Positions 34,898 through 48,773 of a stretch of 64,000 nt of DNA are shown one piece after another (position 1 is the stretch's first letter; every line of letters begins with the position of its first letter). Below the pieces are notes generated by a model, which saw only the letters and a program-made list of their open reading frames with translations, was not told the DNA's origin and searched no databases. Position numbers and translations under genes: made by a program. Origin of the DNA: Lycium barbarum (Eukaryota > Streptophyta > Magnoliopsida > Solanales > Solanaceae); assembly GCF_019175385.1 (NCBI RefSeq), contig NC_083339.1, forward strand, positions 48,780,074 through 48,844,073, read 5' to 3'.

Positions 34898-36781
34898 CTT
34901 CAAGGCAGTTACGGAAACATGAGAAAACTTATCCAACCCATGATCTTGAATTGGCTGCAGTGATTCATGCATTGAAGATGTGGAGACATTATTTGTACGG
35001 CGTCCACGTTGATATTTATATAGATCATAACAGCCTTCAGTATATCTTCAAGTAGAAAGAATTGAATTTACGGCAACAGTGGTGGTTGGAATTGTTGAAA
35101 GACTATGATGTTGACATCCTGTATCAACCCGGGAAAGCAAATGTTGTGGCTGATGCTCTTAGCCGTAGATCGATGGGAAGTTTATGCGATGTGCAGCCAG
35201 AGAGAAGAGAGATAGCTCGTGAGCTCCAGCAGTTAGCTAGCCTAGGAGTTCGAGTAGTGGACTCAGGTAGTATGGGAGCTATCTTTCAAAATTCAGCGGT
35301 CTCGTCGCTAGTAGTGGAAGTGAAAGAGCGATAATACGAAGATCCCATGCTAATTCATTATAGAAATACACTCCCTCAGAAGGAGAAGTCATAATTTGAG
35401 ATTTCTGGAGATGGAGTTCTCCAATGCCGAGGCAGGCTATGTGTTCCTGATGTTTCAGGATTACGCCACCAAATATTGAGAGAAGCCCATTGTTCCTGTT
35501 ATTCCGTTCACCCCGGAGCAACGAAGATGTATCATGATCTTAAATCTATATATTGGTGGAATGGGATGAAGAAAGATATTGCGGAATTCGTAGCTTAATG
35601 TCCTAACTGTTAGCGAGTGAAAATTGAGGACCAAAAGTCAGACGGATTGTTCCAAGCTATAGAAATTCCAAATTGGAAATGGGAAGTAATTAACATGGAC
35701 TTCATTACAAGCTTACCCCGTTCTCGACGTAAGTATGACTCTATATGGGTGATTGTGGATACACTCACGAAGTCAGCTCATTTCTTATAGGTCAGAACTA
35801 CGTATATAGCAGAAGATTATGCAAAGCTTTATGTTAAAGAGATAGTGCGGCTTGACGGTGTTCCGGCATCTATTATCTCCGATAGAGGGACTCAGTTTAC
35901 CGCCAATTTTTGGAAATATTTCCAAGAATGTTTGGGGACTCAGGGTGAGTCTTAGCACGGCATTTTACCCGCAGGCTGATAGATAAGTTGAACGTACCAT
36001 TCACACCCTTGAGGATATGCTACGGGCATGTGTATTGGATTTTGGAGGTAGTTGGGATGATCACTTGCCACTTATTGAATTTTCTTATAACAATAGTTAT
36101 CATTCTAGCATCCAAATGGCCCTGTGTGAGGCTTTATATGGGCGAAAGTGTAGATCTCCAATTGGGTGGTTCGAAGTAGGAGAGACCAAATTGATAGGGC
36201 CGGACTTGTTCTAGCAAGCTATAGAGAAAGTCAAGCTTATACAGGATAGATTATTAACAGCCCAGAGTCATCAAAAGTCCTATACGGATAATCGTCGAAG
36301 GGACTTAGAGTTCCAAGTGAAATATTGGGTATTTTTAAAGGTGTCGCCAATGAAGGGCTTCATGAGATTTGGCAAAAAGGGCAAGCTTAGTCCCCGGTAC
36401 AATGGACCTTATGAGATTATACGCAAGGTAGGCCAAGTGGCTTACGAATTAGACCTACCTTCTGATTTGGAGTCAGTTCACCCAGTTTTTCATGTATCGA
36501 TGCTTCGTAAGTGTATTGGAGACCAATCTAGAATTGTACCAATAGACGATGTCCAAGTTACCAAACAATTTTCTTGTGAGGAAGCCCCCATTGCCATTCT
36601 AGATAGTCAAGTATAGAAGCTCAGAATCAAAGAGATAGCTTCAGTAAAAGTTTTATGGAGAAATAATAATAGAGAGGAAATGACTTGGGAAGCCGAAGAA
36701 GACATGAAGTTCAGGTACCCGCATTTTTTTTCACCTTCACAAGAGACTCAGGCAGAGACGCCATTATCCTCAAGTATATAG
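34898..36781 (+). pseudogene. Element G: RNase H end, integrase, chromodomain-like C-terminus
   Basis: After H the frame resumes with [26 protein letters not shown] and [13 protein letters not shown] of RNase H. Integrase has the zinc finger ([11 protein letters not shown] near 35511, then CPNC near 35601) and the core: D 35698-35700, D 35881-35883, E 35990-35992. The extra base near 35943 shifts the frame between the second D and E. Stops occur at 35053, 35332-35337, 35389, 35596, 35788, 35984, 36212 and 36615. The C-terminus (36317-36781) has GPYEIIRKVGQVAYELDLP, VHPVFHVSMLRKC and WRNNNREEMTWEAEEDM, typical of chromodomain-bearing gypsy integrases. Only one or two lesions per domain remain, so element G decayed more recently than A. 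Confidence 0.92.
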
Positions 36782-36939
36782 TGCTTTCCTTGATGCTTTC
36801 CTGGTCATGTGTGGCCATGGTTGTTGATTTTGTTGTTGCAGCCCTGTGAGACGATGCATTTTGGGTTGCTTTTGTAGGATGGTAGTGCCATATTATAGGG
36901 GAAACTCTGGCAAAATTTTTATAGAATTCCCAAGAACCT

Positions 36940-36975
36940 AATATTCGAGGACGAATGTTCCAAAGGAGGAAAGAA
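36940..36975 (+). other. Element G: hairpin and polypurine tract
   Basis: AATATTCG-AGGA-CGAATGTT (36940-36959; one changed base in the stem) precedes AAAGGAGGAAAGAA, which abuts the LTR start at 36976. Confidence 0.88.
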
Positions 36976-39404
36976 TATTACACCTCAAAAATTTCGGACT
37001 TGTTGCCTTGTGGAAAGGCTAATGTGATCTTAAGGTGATTATGAAATCCATACGATATTAAGGAAGATATTAGATATCTTAAGTTGCATACCATAAGATT
37101 TTGAATTTGTACGAATATGTGAAATTCAGTTTGTTGGAGGAAGTGAAATTTAAGTCGTGTTCGGAAAGGTTTTTGCTATATTGAGCTAATAATTATTTTA
37201 CGATGTCTTGAGGGGCTGCTATAGGGCCTATTATATGGTTAATGAAGTATAATGTAAGTGTCAAGAAGGTTCCATAAGGATTGGAAGTCAAACGAATCAA
37301 CGAGAGAAAGTGGCGCATAACTGGGAGTTATACGACCACTTTTAAAGTCCGTATAAGTTTACACGGTCCGTATAAAGAAGTTCCGTATAACATGACCCTT
37401 ACAGAATGGGTCATTTTCTTGGTGGTGTTATACGACCACTTATACGGTCCGCATAACTTTATACGGTTCGTATAAGGGGGTCCGTATAACTTGACCTATT
37501 ACAGAAAGGGAGTTTCCCATGGTGGTGTTATACAGTCCACATATACGGACCGTATAATAATATACGGTCCGTATAAGTCCATCGGGAATTTTTGTATAAA
37601 TAGATGGCCTTTGTTCATTTATTTCATTTTTCATTATCCACAAGTCTTGAGAGCTCCGAACCCTTCTCCAAGCATATTCCACTCCAACCCAACAGAAAAC
37701 AAAGATTTAAAGGCAAGAATCAAGGTACCCATGTGTTAGAAGTCTTGCTAGGGTTAGTAGACTACAAGAGATTCTTGAGTATTAAGCTAGGGTTTTCACC
37801 TAAGTTGATAGCTGCTCCAAAGATCATTCCCATGAGATAAAAGGTTAGTTTTCATGCTTATTTCATGTTGTCATGGATGTTTGGTTGTTGAAGAACTTGG
37901 GTAGAAGAAGAAAGTGGAAAATGGGGGCTAAATGTAACTTTTATGATGTTTTTGAGTAGTAAGCTAACTTGGGTCATGATTCCTCGTATAACATGGATAT
38001 AATCTTGTTATGGAAGGTAGTAATAGTATTGAGGAAGCATTATATGAAAATGTGCTAAAATGGGTGTGAAGTTGTTAGTATGAGTTGAACATAAGGATGA
38101 ATTTTGAAGGCTTAATGGAATGTGATTACCTGACTATGATATTGCGGGTGTTATTGTGGTTGTTGGGAGTTGTTTTGTAATATGGTGGAAGTTGACGAAA
38201 TAGGGAAAATTCTGCCCAATTTTCATTAGATCATGAATTAATCTAGTTTGAATTTAAGAGTGTCATTAAAGCTTAACCACAGTATGAATCCTTCTAAATG
38301 TAGATTGTTCAAGATTCGACGGTGAACGTTAAGTAGTTAAGAAGACAAAGAGGTATGTAAGGCTAACCCTTTTTTCATTAAGGCATGATTCCTTTGCTAC
38401 ATACCCTCTCATAAGTTCCATAATGTCTTCCAAATGATTTTATCTCTAAAGTTACTAAAGTTCATGATCCTCGATACTCTCATGATTCTATTGCTTCCCT
38501 CATATGATGGTAATGATGTTGATGATACTTACGGACTTTTATGTATACGTGTCTAAGTATGTAAGCCTATTATGTAACACCAAGCTTATATAGCCGGGTA
38601 TGATACTTATCGCGCACACCTCTGCAGTTGGGTACGGATAACACTAAGCCTTGGTAGGGTCAGGTATGTATGACACCGAACCTTATTATGGCCGGGTATG
38701 CAAGACACCGAATCTCTATGGTCGGGTATAATATTACTACAAGTATAAATGTATGAAATGGAAGGTCCTCAATAGAGAAAGGGGTAAGTAAATATGATGA
38801 ACAACGCCAGAGGTACAAGTGGCTTCATTATCTTATAACTTTTTTATCTCATGTCACTCATTACGCTTCTATTATGATGTTGATTATGCTTTACATACTC
38901 AGTACGTTATTCGTACTGATGTCCTTTTGTTTGTGGATGTTGCGTTATGCCCGCAGGTGGCCAGGGAGACAGGCTTGATCCATAGATTTCTTATTCAGGG
39001 ACTGCATAGAGGAGCTCCATTTCATCTGGAGCTAAAACTTTTGAGTGTTATTCTTTTGTTTACATACATATGGGCATGGAGGGGTCCTGTCCTGCCTATA
39101 CACTGTTACATACTCTTCTTAGAGGCTCGTAGATAGTTGTGTATGGTTAGATGTCCTGCAGCCTTGTCAGCTCATATTTTGTATATTATTTTGATAGCCT
39201 CGTCGGCTTGTGTATATGGATATGGGCGTTGTTGTCGATGATGATATAAATGTGTTGCTGCCCAACGAGATTAATAATGTTAATGCATCGAAATTATGAA
39301 TAAGCTATGCGGCTCACCCAGATATGAATACGAATGTACGATAAGAGGTGCCCAGGTGGGTTAGCATCGGGAGCCGGTCATGGCCCTCTGTTTGGGTCGT
39401 GACA
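36976..39404 (+). mobile_element. Element G: 3' LTR
   Basis: The LTR starts TATTACACC (TG mutated to TA) and ends GGGTCGTGACA. It holds the palindromic U3 cluster (37327-37580), a TATA box (37595-37602), donor-like AAAAGGTTAG and AGAGGTATGTAAGG, the conserved CCCGCAG block (acceptor-like AG ends at 38956), and a short array of CGGGTA(T/C)G-type repeats (38590-38730). X follows immediately. Confidence 0.9.
37327..37580 (+). promoter_or_regulatory. Element G U3 palindrome cluster (right LTR)
   Basis: The right-LTR copy of the GTCCGTATAA array, with perfect palindromes such as ATACGGACCGTAT near 37540. Several sites intact here are mutated in the left copy, and the reverse. Confidence 0.6.
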
Positions 39405-41243
<1,839 letters not shown>

Positions 41244-41244
41244 A

Positions 41245-41339
41245 GTTCCTCAACCGGATGCATTGGGCCAGGATATGCGGGATGTTGTATAGTTATTGAC
41301 CAGATTAGTAGCTTCCTAGGCTCAGTGGCAGGGTGTTGG
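41245..41339 (+). pseudogene. gag N-terminal fragment
   Basis: One frame reads PVPQPDALGQDMRDVV, a stop, LLTRLVAS, a stop, AQWQGVG. This matches the gag start of element G (PPPDASGQDAKEAIHLL, QTQRQATG) and is typical of plant gypsy gag. It is a fragment of the element to which LTR X belonged, cut on the right by element J's LTR. Confidence 0.75.
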
Positions 41340-41842
41340 TGTTAACACCCTGTAGTTCTATACATTGAAATTCGTAAGTGTCGGTCGCCCCAAGTGTGGA
41401 TGTTGGAGTTACTTTCAAGGGCATGTATGGTTGCATGCGTTTAATTTACGATCATGAAGATTTAGTTCAGGTAATAAGCCACAAGAGGATTGGAAAGTAA
41501 GGGAATTTCGAAAACTAGGGTTGATGGTCTGACTTGGAGGGAGGCTATCTTTTGGAACATAACGAGTTTTGAGACAAAGCAAAAGCCCAAAGTGAAGTTC
41601 ATGAAGTCAAGTTTCCAACGCAACAAACAGTTCCTCAATAGGACATTGGGGTAAGGAGATATGGACGTTACAAGTTGGGATGGCAGGCCAGGAAAATAGC
41701 ATGTGCTGACGTGCCAGGGAGTGGCGCGAACGCGGAGGAGGCCAGGGGCCAACTCAGCACGAACGTGCCCCCACGGGTCGCGAACGCGCTGAGAAAATCT
41801 TAGGCTCAGGTCAGGGATGAAGATTATATGATCTGAGTAGAA

Positions 41843-41844
<2 letters not shown>

Positions 41845-41916
<72 letters not shown>
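41845..41916. repeat. (AT)n microsatellite
   Basis: Pure AT run in element J's 5' LTR; the equivalent site in the 3' LTR is 51430-51497. Confidence 0.97.
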
Positions 41917-41918
<2 letters not shown>

Positions 41919-42383
41919 CATTTGGAGACCGTTTAGTGTAAATTAGTTCATACGTTACTGGATGAGAAGCCCTCGTAACCGTAAGCTGAGGTGGGGCCCA
42001 CATGTTGGGATTTTATAAAGGACATATGAAAAATTATAAGAGCAGTACATGGGAAGTTGAGCAAGTCTTAAGAAGGACCCTTAAGCCAACTGTGGGTATA
42101 AGCCCTCCAAAAGGATGACTTAAAGATACGTTTTCGGATGATCTGATTTGGAGAGGCCAAAATGCCTTGATAAGTGTGGAATTTGGAAGCACAAATGCAA
42201 GTTGTAGATAATTGAATTAGCTTTCCAAACATAGGTCTTGGGCCCTCACACAATATCGATATCCAAAGTTATGACCCTTTTACTGAACAAACGTGCAGGC
42301 AGTGAAACAAGCCTGCGCAAACGCGCCAGGAAGCAGCGCGATCGCGCTGAACACTTTTGTAGAAGCAGCAGATTCTAAAATGC

Positions 42384-42390
42384 TATATAA
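42384..42390 (+). promoter_or_regulatory. Element J 5' LTR TATA box
   Basis: CTATATAAGG followed by a pyrimidine-rich leader; the same site in the 3' LTR is 51974-51980. Confidence 0.6.
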
Positions 42391-43496
42391 GGGAGATTAT
42401 CCCTTTATTTTCAGACCAAACACCCCTAAATGTTCCCAAAAAATCTAGAGAGTTCTCCCAACCTCCAACCATCAAATTTTAGCCCGGATTAAGTATAATT
42501 TCCGAATTCCAGTCCAGACAACGTATAGTTGTGATTATAAAATTGTACCGGTGCGTGATTTTTCTTGAGTCCAATAAGGAAAGTGAAGATATAGCAATAA
42601 TATTGGCATTAAGGTATGAATCTCTTATCATTAACGTTAATTTTGGTTTATTTACGGAGATGGAGCTGTTAAATAGTTATAAAATAATTCTGTGGTGGAA
42701 ATATGGGACAAACACCATATGGGATGTTTATGAAGTATTTTGGTATTGGAAATATTATGGTTAATGTTTGTATTGTTGTTGTTGTTAGTGGTTGCTGAGT
42801 TGTTATTCTGGGCTAGGCATATAAATAGAGGAGATGCTGCCGAAATTTTGGCAGATTTTTACTAAGATTTATTTGAAGGCTTAGGATAAGTATATAACAA
42901 TGGGCCTAATCATTGTATGAATGGTCTTATATGTAGACTTGCAGGCTCGGACGGATAAGCATAGGTAGTTGGTGGCTGAACAGGTATGTTAAGGCTCATC
43001 TTTTTCATTCAAAGGCATGATTCCTATGGTATGATTTCATAAATGTTTCCGTAACCTTCTTGTTTTCCAAAGCTAAAGTCCATGGTTCTTAAAGCTTCTC
43101 ATTATTTTGAGGATAAGAATGATTTTATGATGGTGACAACGATAATGATGATTTTGTGTTTTAAGGACTCAAGTTTATGATTTCAAAGCGACTATGAAAA
43201 TGTGGAGCCACGTCTAGATTTTCTCAATTTTATTCTTTGATGATGACTCTACTTCTAATGGGTCCAAGTTGTATGTAAAGTTATCCCTTTCTTCTTTTTG
43301 GCATGAATTACATAAAGCGAGCGAACGATGAGCATACATGACTCCAATGAACTCTAGTTCTCTGTGGTACTTGACATGATAGTTGTCTTTAATTCTCTAG
43401 TGTTGGTTCATTGTAATTATTCTATCGAGCCTCAAATGATGATTCAGTTTGTACATGATTGCTCCTAATATTCTATTCGTGCATATTGATAATGTA

Positions 43497-43583
43497 TCAC
43501 TTCACCGAGTCCCGGGCCGGGTACGTATTCGTGCACAGTTTTATTGCATTATTTCACTGAGTCCCTCACTAGAGGTCCGGGTA

Positions 43584-43650
<67 letters not shown>

Positions 43651-43800
43651 TATTTCACCGAGTCCCTCATTAGAGGGCCGAGTACGGTATATATATATGA
43701 TTATTTCATCGACTCCCTCACTAGAGGGCAGGGTATGGTATATATGTATATGACTTCATTCACCGAGACCCATAATGGGCCGGGTACGGTACATGATATA
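43497..43800 (+). repeat. CACCGAGTCCC...GGCCGGGTAC tandem array with (AT)n
   Basis: Five degenerate units joining CACCGAGTCCC to CCGGGTACG, the second followed by an (AT)n run at 43587-43648. Element N's LTRs carry the same array in reverse orientation (54742-54995, 62068-62325). Confidence 0.8.
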
Positions 43801-44449
43801 CATGTACGACTCTCATCTTATAGGCACAGATGCATTGGTATCTTTGATTATCATACTCGTCTCCTGTCATCTTTTTACTCAGTCATGATCTTCTTTATTT
43901 TACTTCGTGCTTTACATACTCAATACATTTTTCGTACTGACCCCCTTTCTTCGGGGGCTGCGTTTCATGCCCGCAGGTGTAGACACTCAGTTTGGTGATC
44001 CTCTAACCTAGGACTTCTACTCAGCTGCTTGGAGATCTCCATTGTTCCGGAGCTTGAGTCATTTTGGTATAGATCCTTTTGACATAGACATGCATATTCA
44101 GGGATACGGCGGGGCCCTGACCCATCTTATGTCACTATTACACTCTTAGAGGTCTGTAGACATATGTGGGTTGTGTATATGTGTTTTGGTTAGCCATATC
44201 GATGTAGTTCGTTTTGGATGTCCCCGTGTATAGTGGAAGCCTTGTCGGCTTGCATATTGGTTATGTCTTGGTTAGCTGTGCCTTCTCAGGGGACAGGTTC
44301 ATTTTAATATATGACATGATGAGTTTATAGCATGTTATTACAGATTGCCATATTGTTTCAGTTTCAGCCTGATTATATCTAGTAGGTTCGTATACAGGTG
44401 TCCAGCTCGGGCACTGGTCATGGCCCATCGATTTGGGTCGTGAAAAAAG

Positions 44450-44460
44450 TGGTATCAGAG
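44450..44460 (+). other. Element J: primer binding site
   Basis: TGGTATCAGAG, perfect initiator tRNA-Met complement, four bases after the LTR end. Confidence 0.92.
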
Positions 44461-44503
44461 ATGTTCGTCCTAAGGATTGTCTACAGACCGTGTCCGGTAG
44501 TGT

Positions 44504-44543
44504 CCTGTTTATGGGTGTGAAGCCGGCCACGCTTATAAACAGG
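44504..44543 (+). other. Element J: conserved leader hairpin
   Basis: CCTGTTTATGGGTGTG pairs with CCACGCTTATAAACAGG around a short AAGCCGG loop; nine Watson-Crick pairs at the base, then mixed G-U pairs. Confidence 0.55.
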
Positions 44544-44768
44544 AGGCTCCAGGGCATTTAGGAATCATTGACCTTTCTTTTTATCTTAGATCATGCGGTA
44601 GAGCCAGAGTCTAGGGGAGATCGTTTCTGACCCTTTTTTCCTGTAGGTAGGTGCGGACTAACCAGAGATGAAGAGATCAGCCTCGAACAGTATAGGTGCG
44701 AAGAAGACCCCAGAGTAGATCCAGGACCCCAGGCTCCAGGACCGAGCAAGAGGAGCCCCAGTTATTCC

Positions 44769-45269
44769 ATTGAGACTGATCCCTTGGACCCCTCAGGGGA
44801 CAGTTATGACACGGACCCGTCTGAGGATTCCTCTGGAACACTGAAGGAGGAGATCCCCGAGGCCGTACCAGCTACTCTTGTGGCAGAGCACTACGTCAGA
44901 CCAGCTACCCCGGTGAGTGTTATAGATTACTTTAGCCCTTTATCCTAGCCGTTGGTAAACCAGGAGTTGCCCGATTATCCATATCCCTCAGACTCAGATG
45001 CAAGAGATGATAAAGGCTAGACGAGCAGATGGGCGGTAGACAATGACGAAGAGCACACTTCACTTTATAGTCCACCAGATCAGACTAGACACCGATCGAC
45101 TATAGGTATACGAGTCTTTATTGGAGATTCCTACGTATGTGCATTTGTTGAAGATTATTACTTAATGGCGACGAGCGGAAATCCCAAAGGGACCGATAAC
45201 CAAGTATTTATAAGTAACGGCGATCAAGGTGTCTTCGCCACCATTGGGATTCTTGGAAATTTGGGATGA
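44769..45269 (+). pseudogene. Element J: short acidic reading frame shared with element B
   Basis: About 166 codons in one frame with internal stops at 44946 and 45021. It contains DPLDPSGDSYDTDPSEDS, VAEHYVRPATPVSVIDY and LPDYPYPSDSDARDD, then IGIRVFIGDSYVCAFVEDYY. The first half aligns motif for motif with 11425-11721 of element B, and IGIHRYMEYLIGTLYVMCDYY of B (about 11330-11400) matches the second half. I do not recognise the protein. Acidic N-terminal gag-like or an accessory protein are both possible. Confidence 0.5.
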
Positions 45270-45456
45270 GTGGTAGTCATACATACAGATGAAAGGTGAA
45301 TATTGAGGATTAAAAAGGGGGAAAATGGTATTTGTGTATTTGGAGGAATAAGAGATCTTTTCTAATTCGGAGGGAGATGCATTATGAGAATGTTTTGGAA
45401 TCTGTCAAAAACTTCAACTTGCTCTAGATTATGTGATGAAGGTCGTGCGGTGGGGT

Positions 45457-45576
45457 GGATGCGATCATACTTAGCACTAACGCACCGGATTTCATCAGAG
45501 TTTCAAGGTTAAGCGTGCTGGGGTGAGAGAAATATTAGGATGGGTGACCCCCTGGGAAGTGTACTAAGAGTCCCAC
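45457..45576 (+). ncRNA. 5S rRNA-derived sequence inside element J
   Basis: Over 120 bp, the length of plant 5S rRNA, the sequence follows the gene from GGATGCGATCATAC through CACCGGAT, CATCAGA, TTAAGCGTGCTGGGG (A box) and GGATGGGTGACCCCCTGGGA (C box). The intermediate element and the 3' end (AGTGTACTAAGAGTCCCAC) are diverged. The internal Pol III control regions are therefore the best-kept parts. It is not in a tandem rDNA array and is unlikely to supply ribosomal RNA. Known precedents for 5S in plant retroelements are the Cassandra TRIM LTRs; this copy is in an interior, not an LTR. Confidence 0.85.
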
Positions 45577-48250
45577 AAATGCGGACATAATAGATAGATG
45601 AGAAGCTGGAGTAGCCCAAGGGAAATTGGAGTACGCAGAGTAGTTAGAAACCCTAAAAGGTCGTGAAGAAGAAGGCGGACTAGACCAGCAAGGAGAAGGT
45701 AGGTGCATCACAGCTCTAGAATTGGGATGAGTTCAAATAGTATTTTGAGATACTTTGTAAGTGAGAGGTTAGTAACCACATCTATGTCTAGGTATGATAT
45801 CCCATATGTGACCTCGCCAAATTGATATGTGTGTCCCAGCAACCGGCATTGCTATATACTGAAGGCATTAATCGAACAGGGTAGAGAAGTTCAAGTAGCA
45901 AATGCTACAAGATAAGTTGATGTTATTTTCACTATAGGTTAGAATTAGAAAGTCCTAATGCCATAACGCCAGGAAAAGGAAAAAGTAAGTATATAGAAAG
46001 TAAAAGGGATTAGAATGTCTTGAGAAAAGGAAGAAAAAAGGTGTAAGAAACGAGGGTGAGTGAAGCTTCCAAGAAGGACGACAGGTAAGGCAAGGGACTA
46101 TTTGGATAAAATTCGAAGGTAGGCATGTGAAAGGGATAAAGTATGGTAGTGTGAAACAAAGGATGAATGTGTGGGGTCAGAAAAACAGACTTCGATAAGT
46201 GGGACTAAAGGATAGTAATTACAAATAGGGATATGAAGTAAGAGAAATAATGATCAAACCTTGCAACGATGCTAAGAGATTTCCAACTCTTGAGAGATAT
46301 ATAAAGGGATAAATGTGTAGTCCTATTGACCTGGTTGCCTCAGACAGGGAGAAGCTTTCCTAAAAGATGACTAAAGGATAGAACGAATTTGCACATTTAA
46401 AGGAATATTTCACGAACTTCAGGGTCGATACTGTAAATAACAAGAGGAGAAGGGCGCTCGAGGAGGAAGGAACCCAGGGATGGTTGAGGATAAAGGTAGG
46501 AAAGGTATATTAATGGGCCGATCGAAAGGAGAAAAGAGAAAGGAAAAATTGGGCAATCACCAAGGACAAGCGAGAGGATAATGAATTAGCAAGCTAACCG
46601 TAAGGTAGTACATCAATAACTTAGGATGAGGATAAAAAAAATTCTGAGATTCGATTATACAGGAAATAGAAGAGTGTATGGGAAATATTCATTAGTATGG
46701 ACTAGCCTTGGTGACAGGAAGGAGAAGAAAGAAGAGAGTATATTGCAGGGATTTCACGACATGAACAAGAAGAGGCAGGATACTGGAAGAATTACAACAC
46801 ATAGATGGGATGCAAATAAGTAGTTAAGGAAAATTTTGGGTAAGTGAGCTAAGTGAGAAAAAGGGATTGATAGTGGGAGCGGAAGAGTGTAGTATATTAA
46901 CTTTCAATGGTGCATTGTAAACGTAAGGTGAAACTAGAAACTCAGAGTAACAAGGATTCCAGTGATAATAGTTGTGGAGGAAGACGAGGGACAAACGAAG
47001 CAAAGCGTGACCAAACGTTCCGAAAAACATTTTGATGGATTCCAATGTCCCCATTAACCTATGGAATCGGGAAAAATGTTCAGTCACAAAAAGGGTAAAA
47101 GTAGAAGGGCCTTAAAGAAAGTAGTGAGAATGGATCGATAATGCATAAACCCTTCGTTTAAATGCAAAGCCCTCAACTAGCAGAAAGGAAAGTAAGTCAA
47201 GTTGTGCGATGAGAGAACTCCGGTATTGTAAGAGACCAAAAGAGTTGGAGGATCATTAGGGTTAGCCAACGACTACCGGTACTTGGGAGTTATTAGTATC
47301 TAAAAACACCCTAAAAATGGGGGAAGAGCAAACCTAATTCTGAAATGATGGATAGCATTTTTAAAATTCCAAAGAAAGAAAGATGCCAGCTTAAAGAGGC
47401 CAAGATTCAGGACGTAATGATATATCAAGGATGTAGTAAGAGGGAGTAGAAATGAATTAAAGATAAGCAACCCACAAGCGGGCATGAAAAAGGAATTACG
47501 ATGGATCAAGAAATACTTCATGCGGACGTGAGATATGATATTTCTAGGCCCGGCGTATTCAAAAGAGTAATAAAGAGAATAAGGAAGGTCTCTAAAATAA
47601 TTTCACAGAGAATAATGGAAAAGACGACAGGAGGAAATCTTAGTGCCGGAAGAGATGACAATTGTAACAAAATGAGCAATGGTTTGCAGTTTGGCAATTT
47701 CCAAAGGAAGGAAGATCATTGTACGGCCATATCATCGGATATTAGGAAGCACCTCTCAGATCACTAATTACACTAGATTGGGGAGTGTCAGTGCGAGAGC
47801 GGCTGTGATGAGGATGAAAAGGATTAGAGAGCCTGGCTGATGAACTACACGGAATCAATACAGTGTGAGTCTAAGATCAACGGGTACAAGAAGGGATAAC
47901 CCGAGATGGAAACGAAGGAGTAAACACAAAAAGGACACCGTATTTGAGTGAGGGAGCTGCCCACTAATAGAGAAAGAAGGTGTGAGGAAAAGGGAGTATT
48001 TACAAGACGATGGGTGGTTATGGCATGGACAATCAAGACTACAATAAAGGAAACAGAACGAGAGCGGGATACGAGTTTGATATCTGATTATGTACATAAG
48101 AAGAAAGAGGTGATGGAATGCATAGATGAGTCCGGTGAAAGATTTAAGAGCGAACAAGAAAATATTGATCAATGTATAGCATAAAGATATGGTGATCGGA
48201 TTCTAAGAAAAGGCAACGAACCAACGGAGGTGTTGGGGGTTGTAAATTAC

Positions 48251-48285
48251 AACATTCGAGGACGAATGTTTTAAGGGGGGAAGGA
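48251..48285 (+). other. Element J: hairpin and polypurine tract
   Basis: Perfect AACATTCGAGGACGAATGTT hairpin (48251-48270), then AAGGGGGGAAGGA abutting the LTR. Confidence 0.92.
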
Positions 48286-48773
48286 TGTTACACCCCGTAG
48301 TTCTATACATTGAAATTTGTAAGTGTTGGTCGCCCCAAGTGTGTATTTTGGAGTTACTTTCAAGGGCATGTATGGTTGCATGCATTTAATTTATGATCAT
48401 GAAGATTTAGTTCAGGTAATAAGCCACGAAAGGATTGGAAAGTAGGTGAATTTCGAAAACTAGGGTTGATGGTCCGACTTGGATGGAGGATATATTTTGG
48501 AACATGACGAGTTTTGAGACAAAGAAAAATCCCATAGTGAAGTTCATGAGGTCCAGTTTCCAACGCAACAAACCGTTCCTCAATAGGACACTGGGGTAAG
48601 GAGATATGGACATTAAATTTGGGATGGTAGGCCAGGAAAATAGCATGTGTGAACGCGCCAGCGAGTGGCGCGAACGCGCAGGAGGCAAGGGCCAACTCAG
48701 CGCGTTCGCGCCACTATGGGGCGCAAATGCACTGAGCAAATCTTAGGCTCGGGTCAGCGATGAATATTATATG
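48286..48773 (+). mobile_element. Element J: 3' LTR, first part
   Basis: Matches 41340-41832 closely and stops at ATATG, where solo LTR K is inserted; the LTR resumes at 51411. Confidence 0.92.

Larger units (their letters stand above)
41340..44445 (+). mobile_element. Element J: 5' LTR
   Basis: This 3106-bp LTR starts TGTTAACACCCTG and ends GGGTCGTGAAA (C of TGACA changed to A), next to the primer site. It contains two CG-rich palindrome clusters (41700-41795 and 42285-42345), a TATA box (42384-42390), donor-like sites at 42613/42614 and 42983/42984, a tandem array of CACCGAGTCCCTCACTAGAG units (43497-43800), two (AT)n runs, and the acceptor-like block to 43976. Confidence 0.88.
44446..48285 (+). 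mobile_element. Element J: 3.8-kb interior, non-autonomous type
   Basis: Bounded by primer site and polypurine tract, with a conserved leader but no recognisable gag, protease, RT or integrase. It carries a short acidic frame (44769-45269), a 5S rRNA-like stretch (45457-45576), and then about 2.7 kb of purine-rich sequence with no coding signal that I trust (45580-48250). Best explained as a LARD-like element mobilised in trans. Confidence 0.7.

Noticed and set aside
45457..45576. A functional 5S rRNA gene
   Set aside because: Single, diverged at the 3' end and intermediate element, and inside a retroelement; no T-run terminator or tandem spacer follows.
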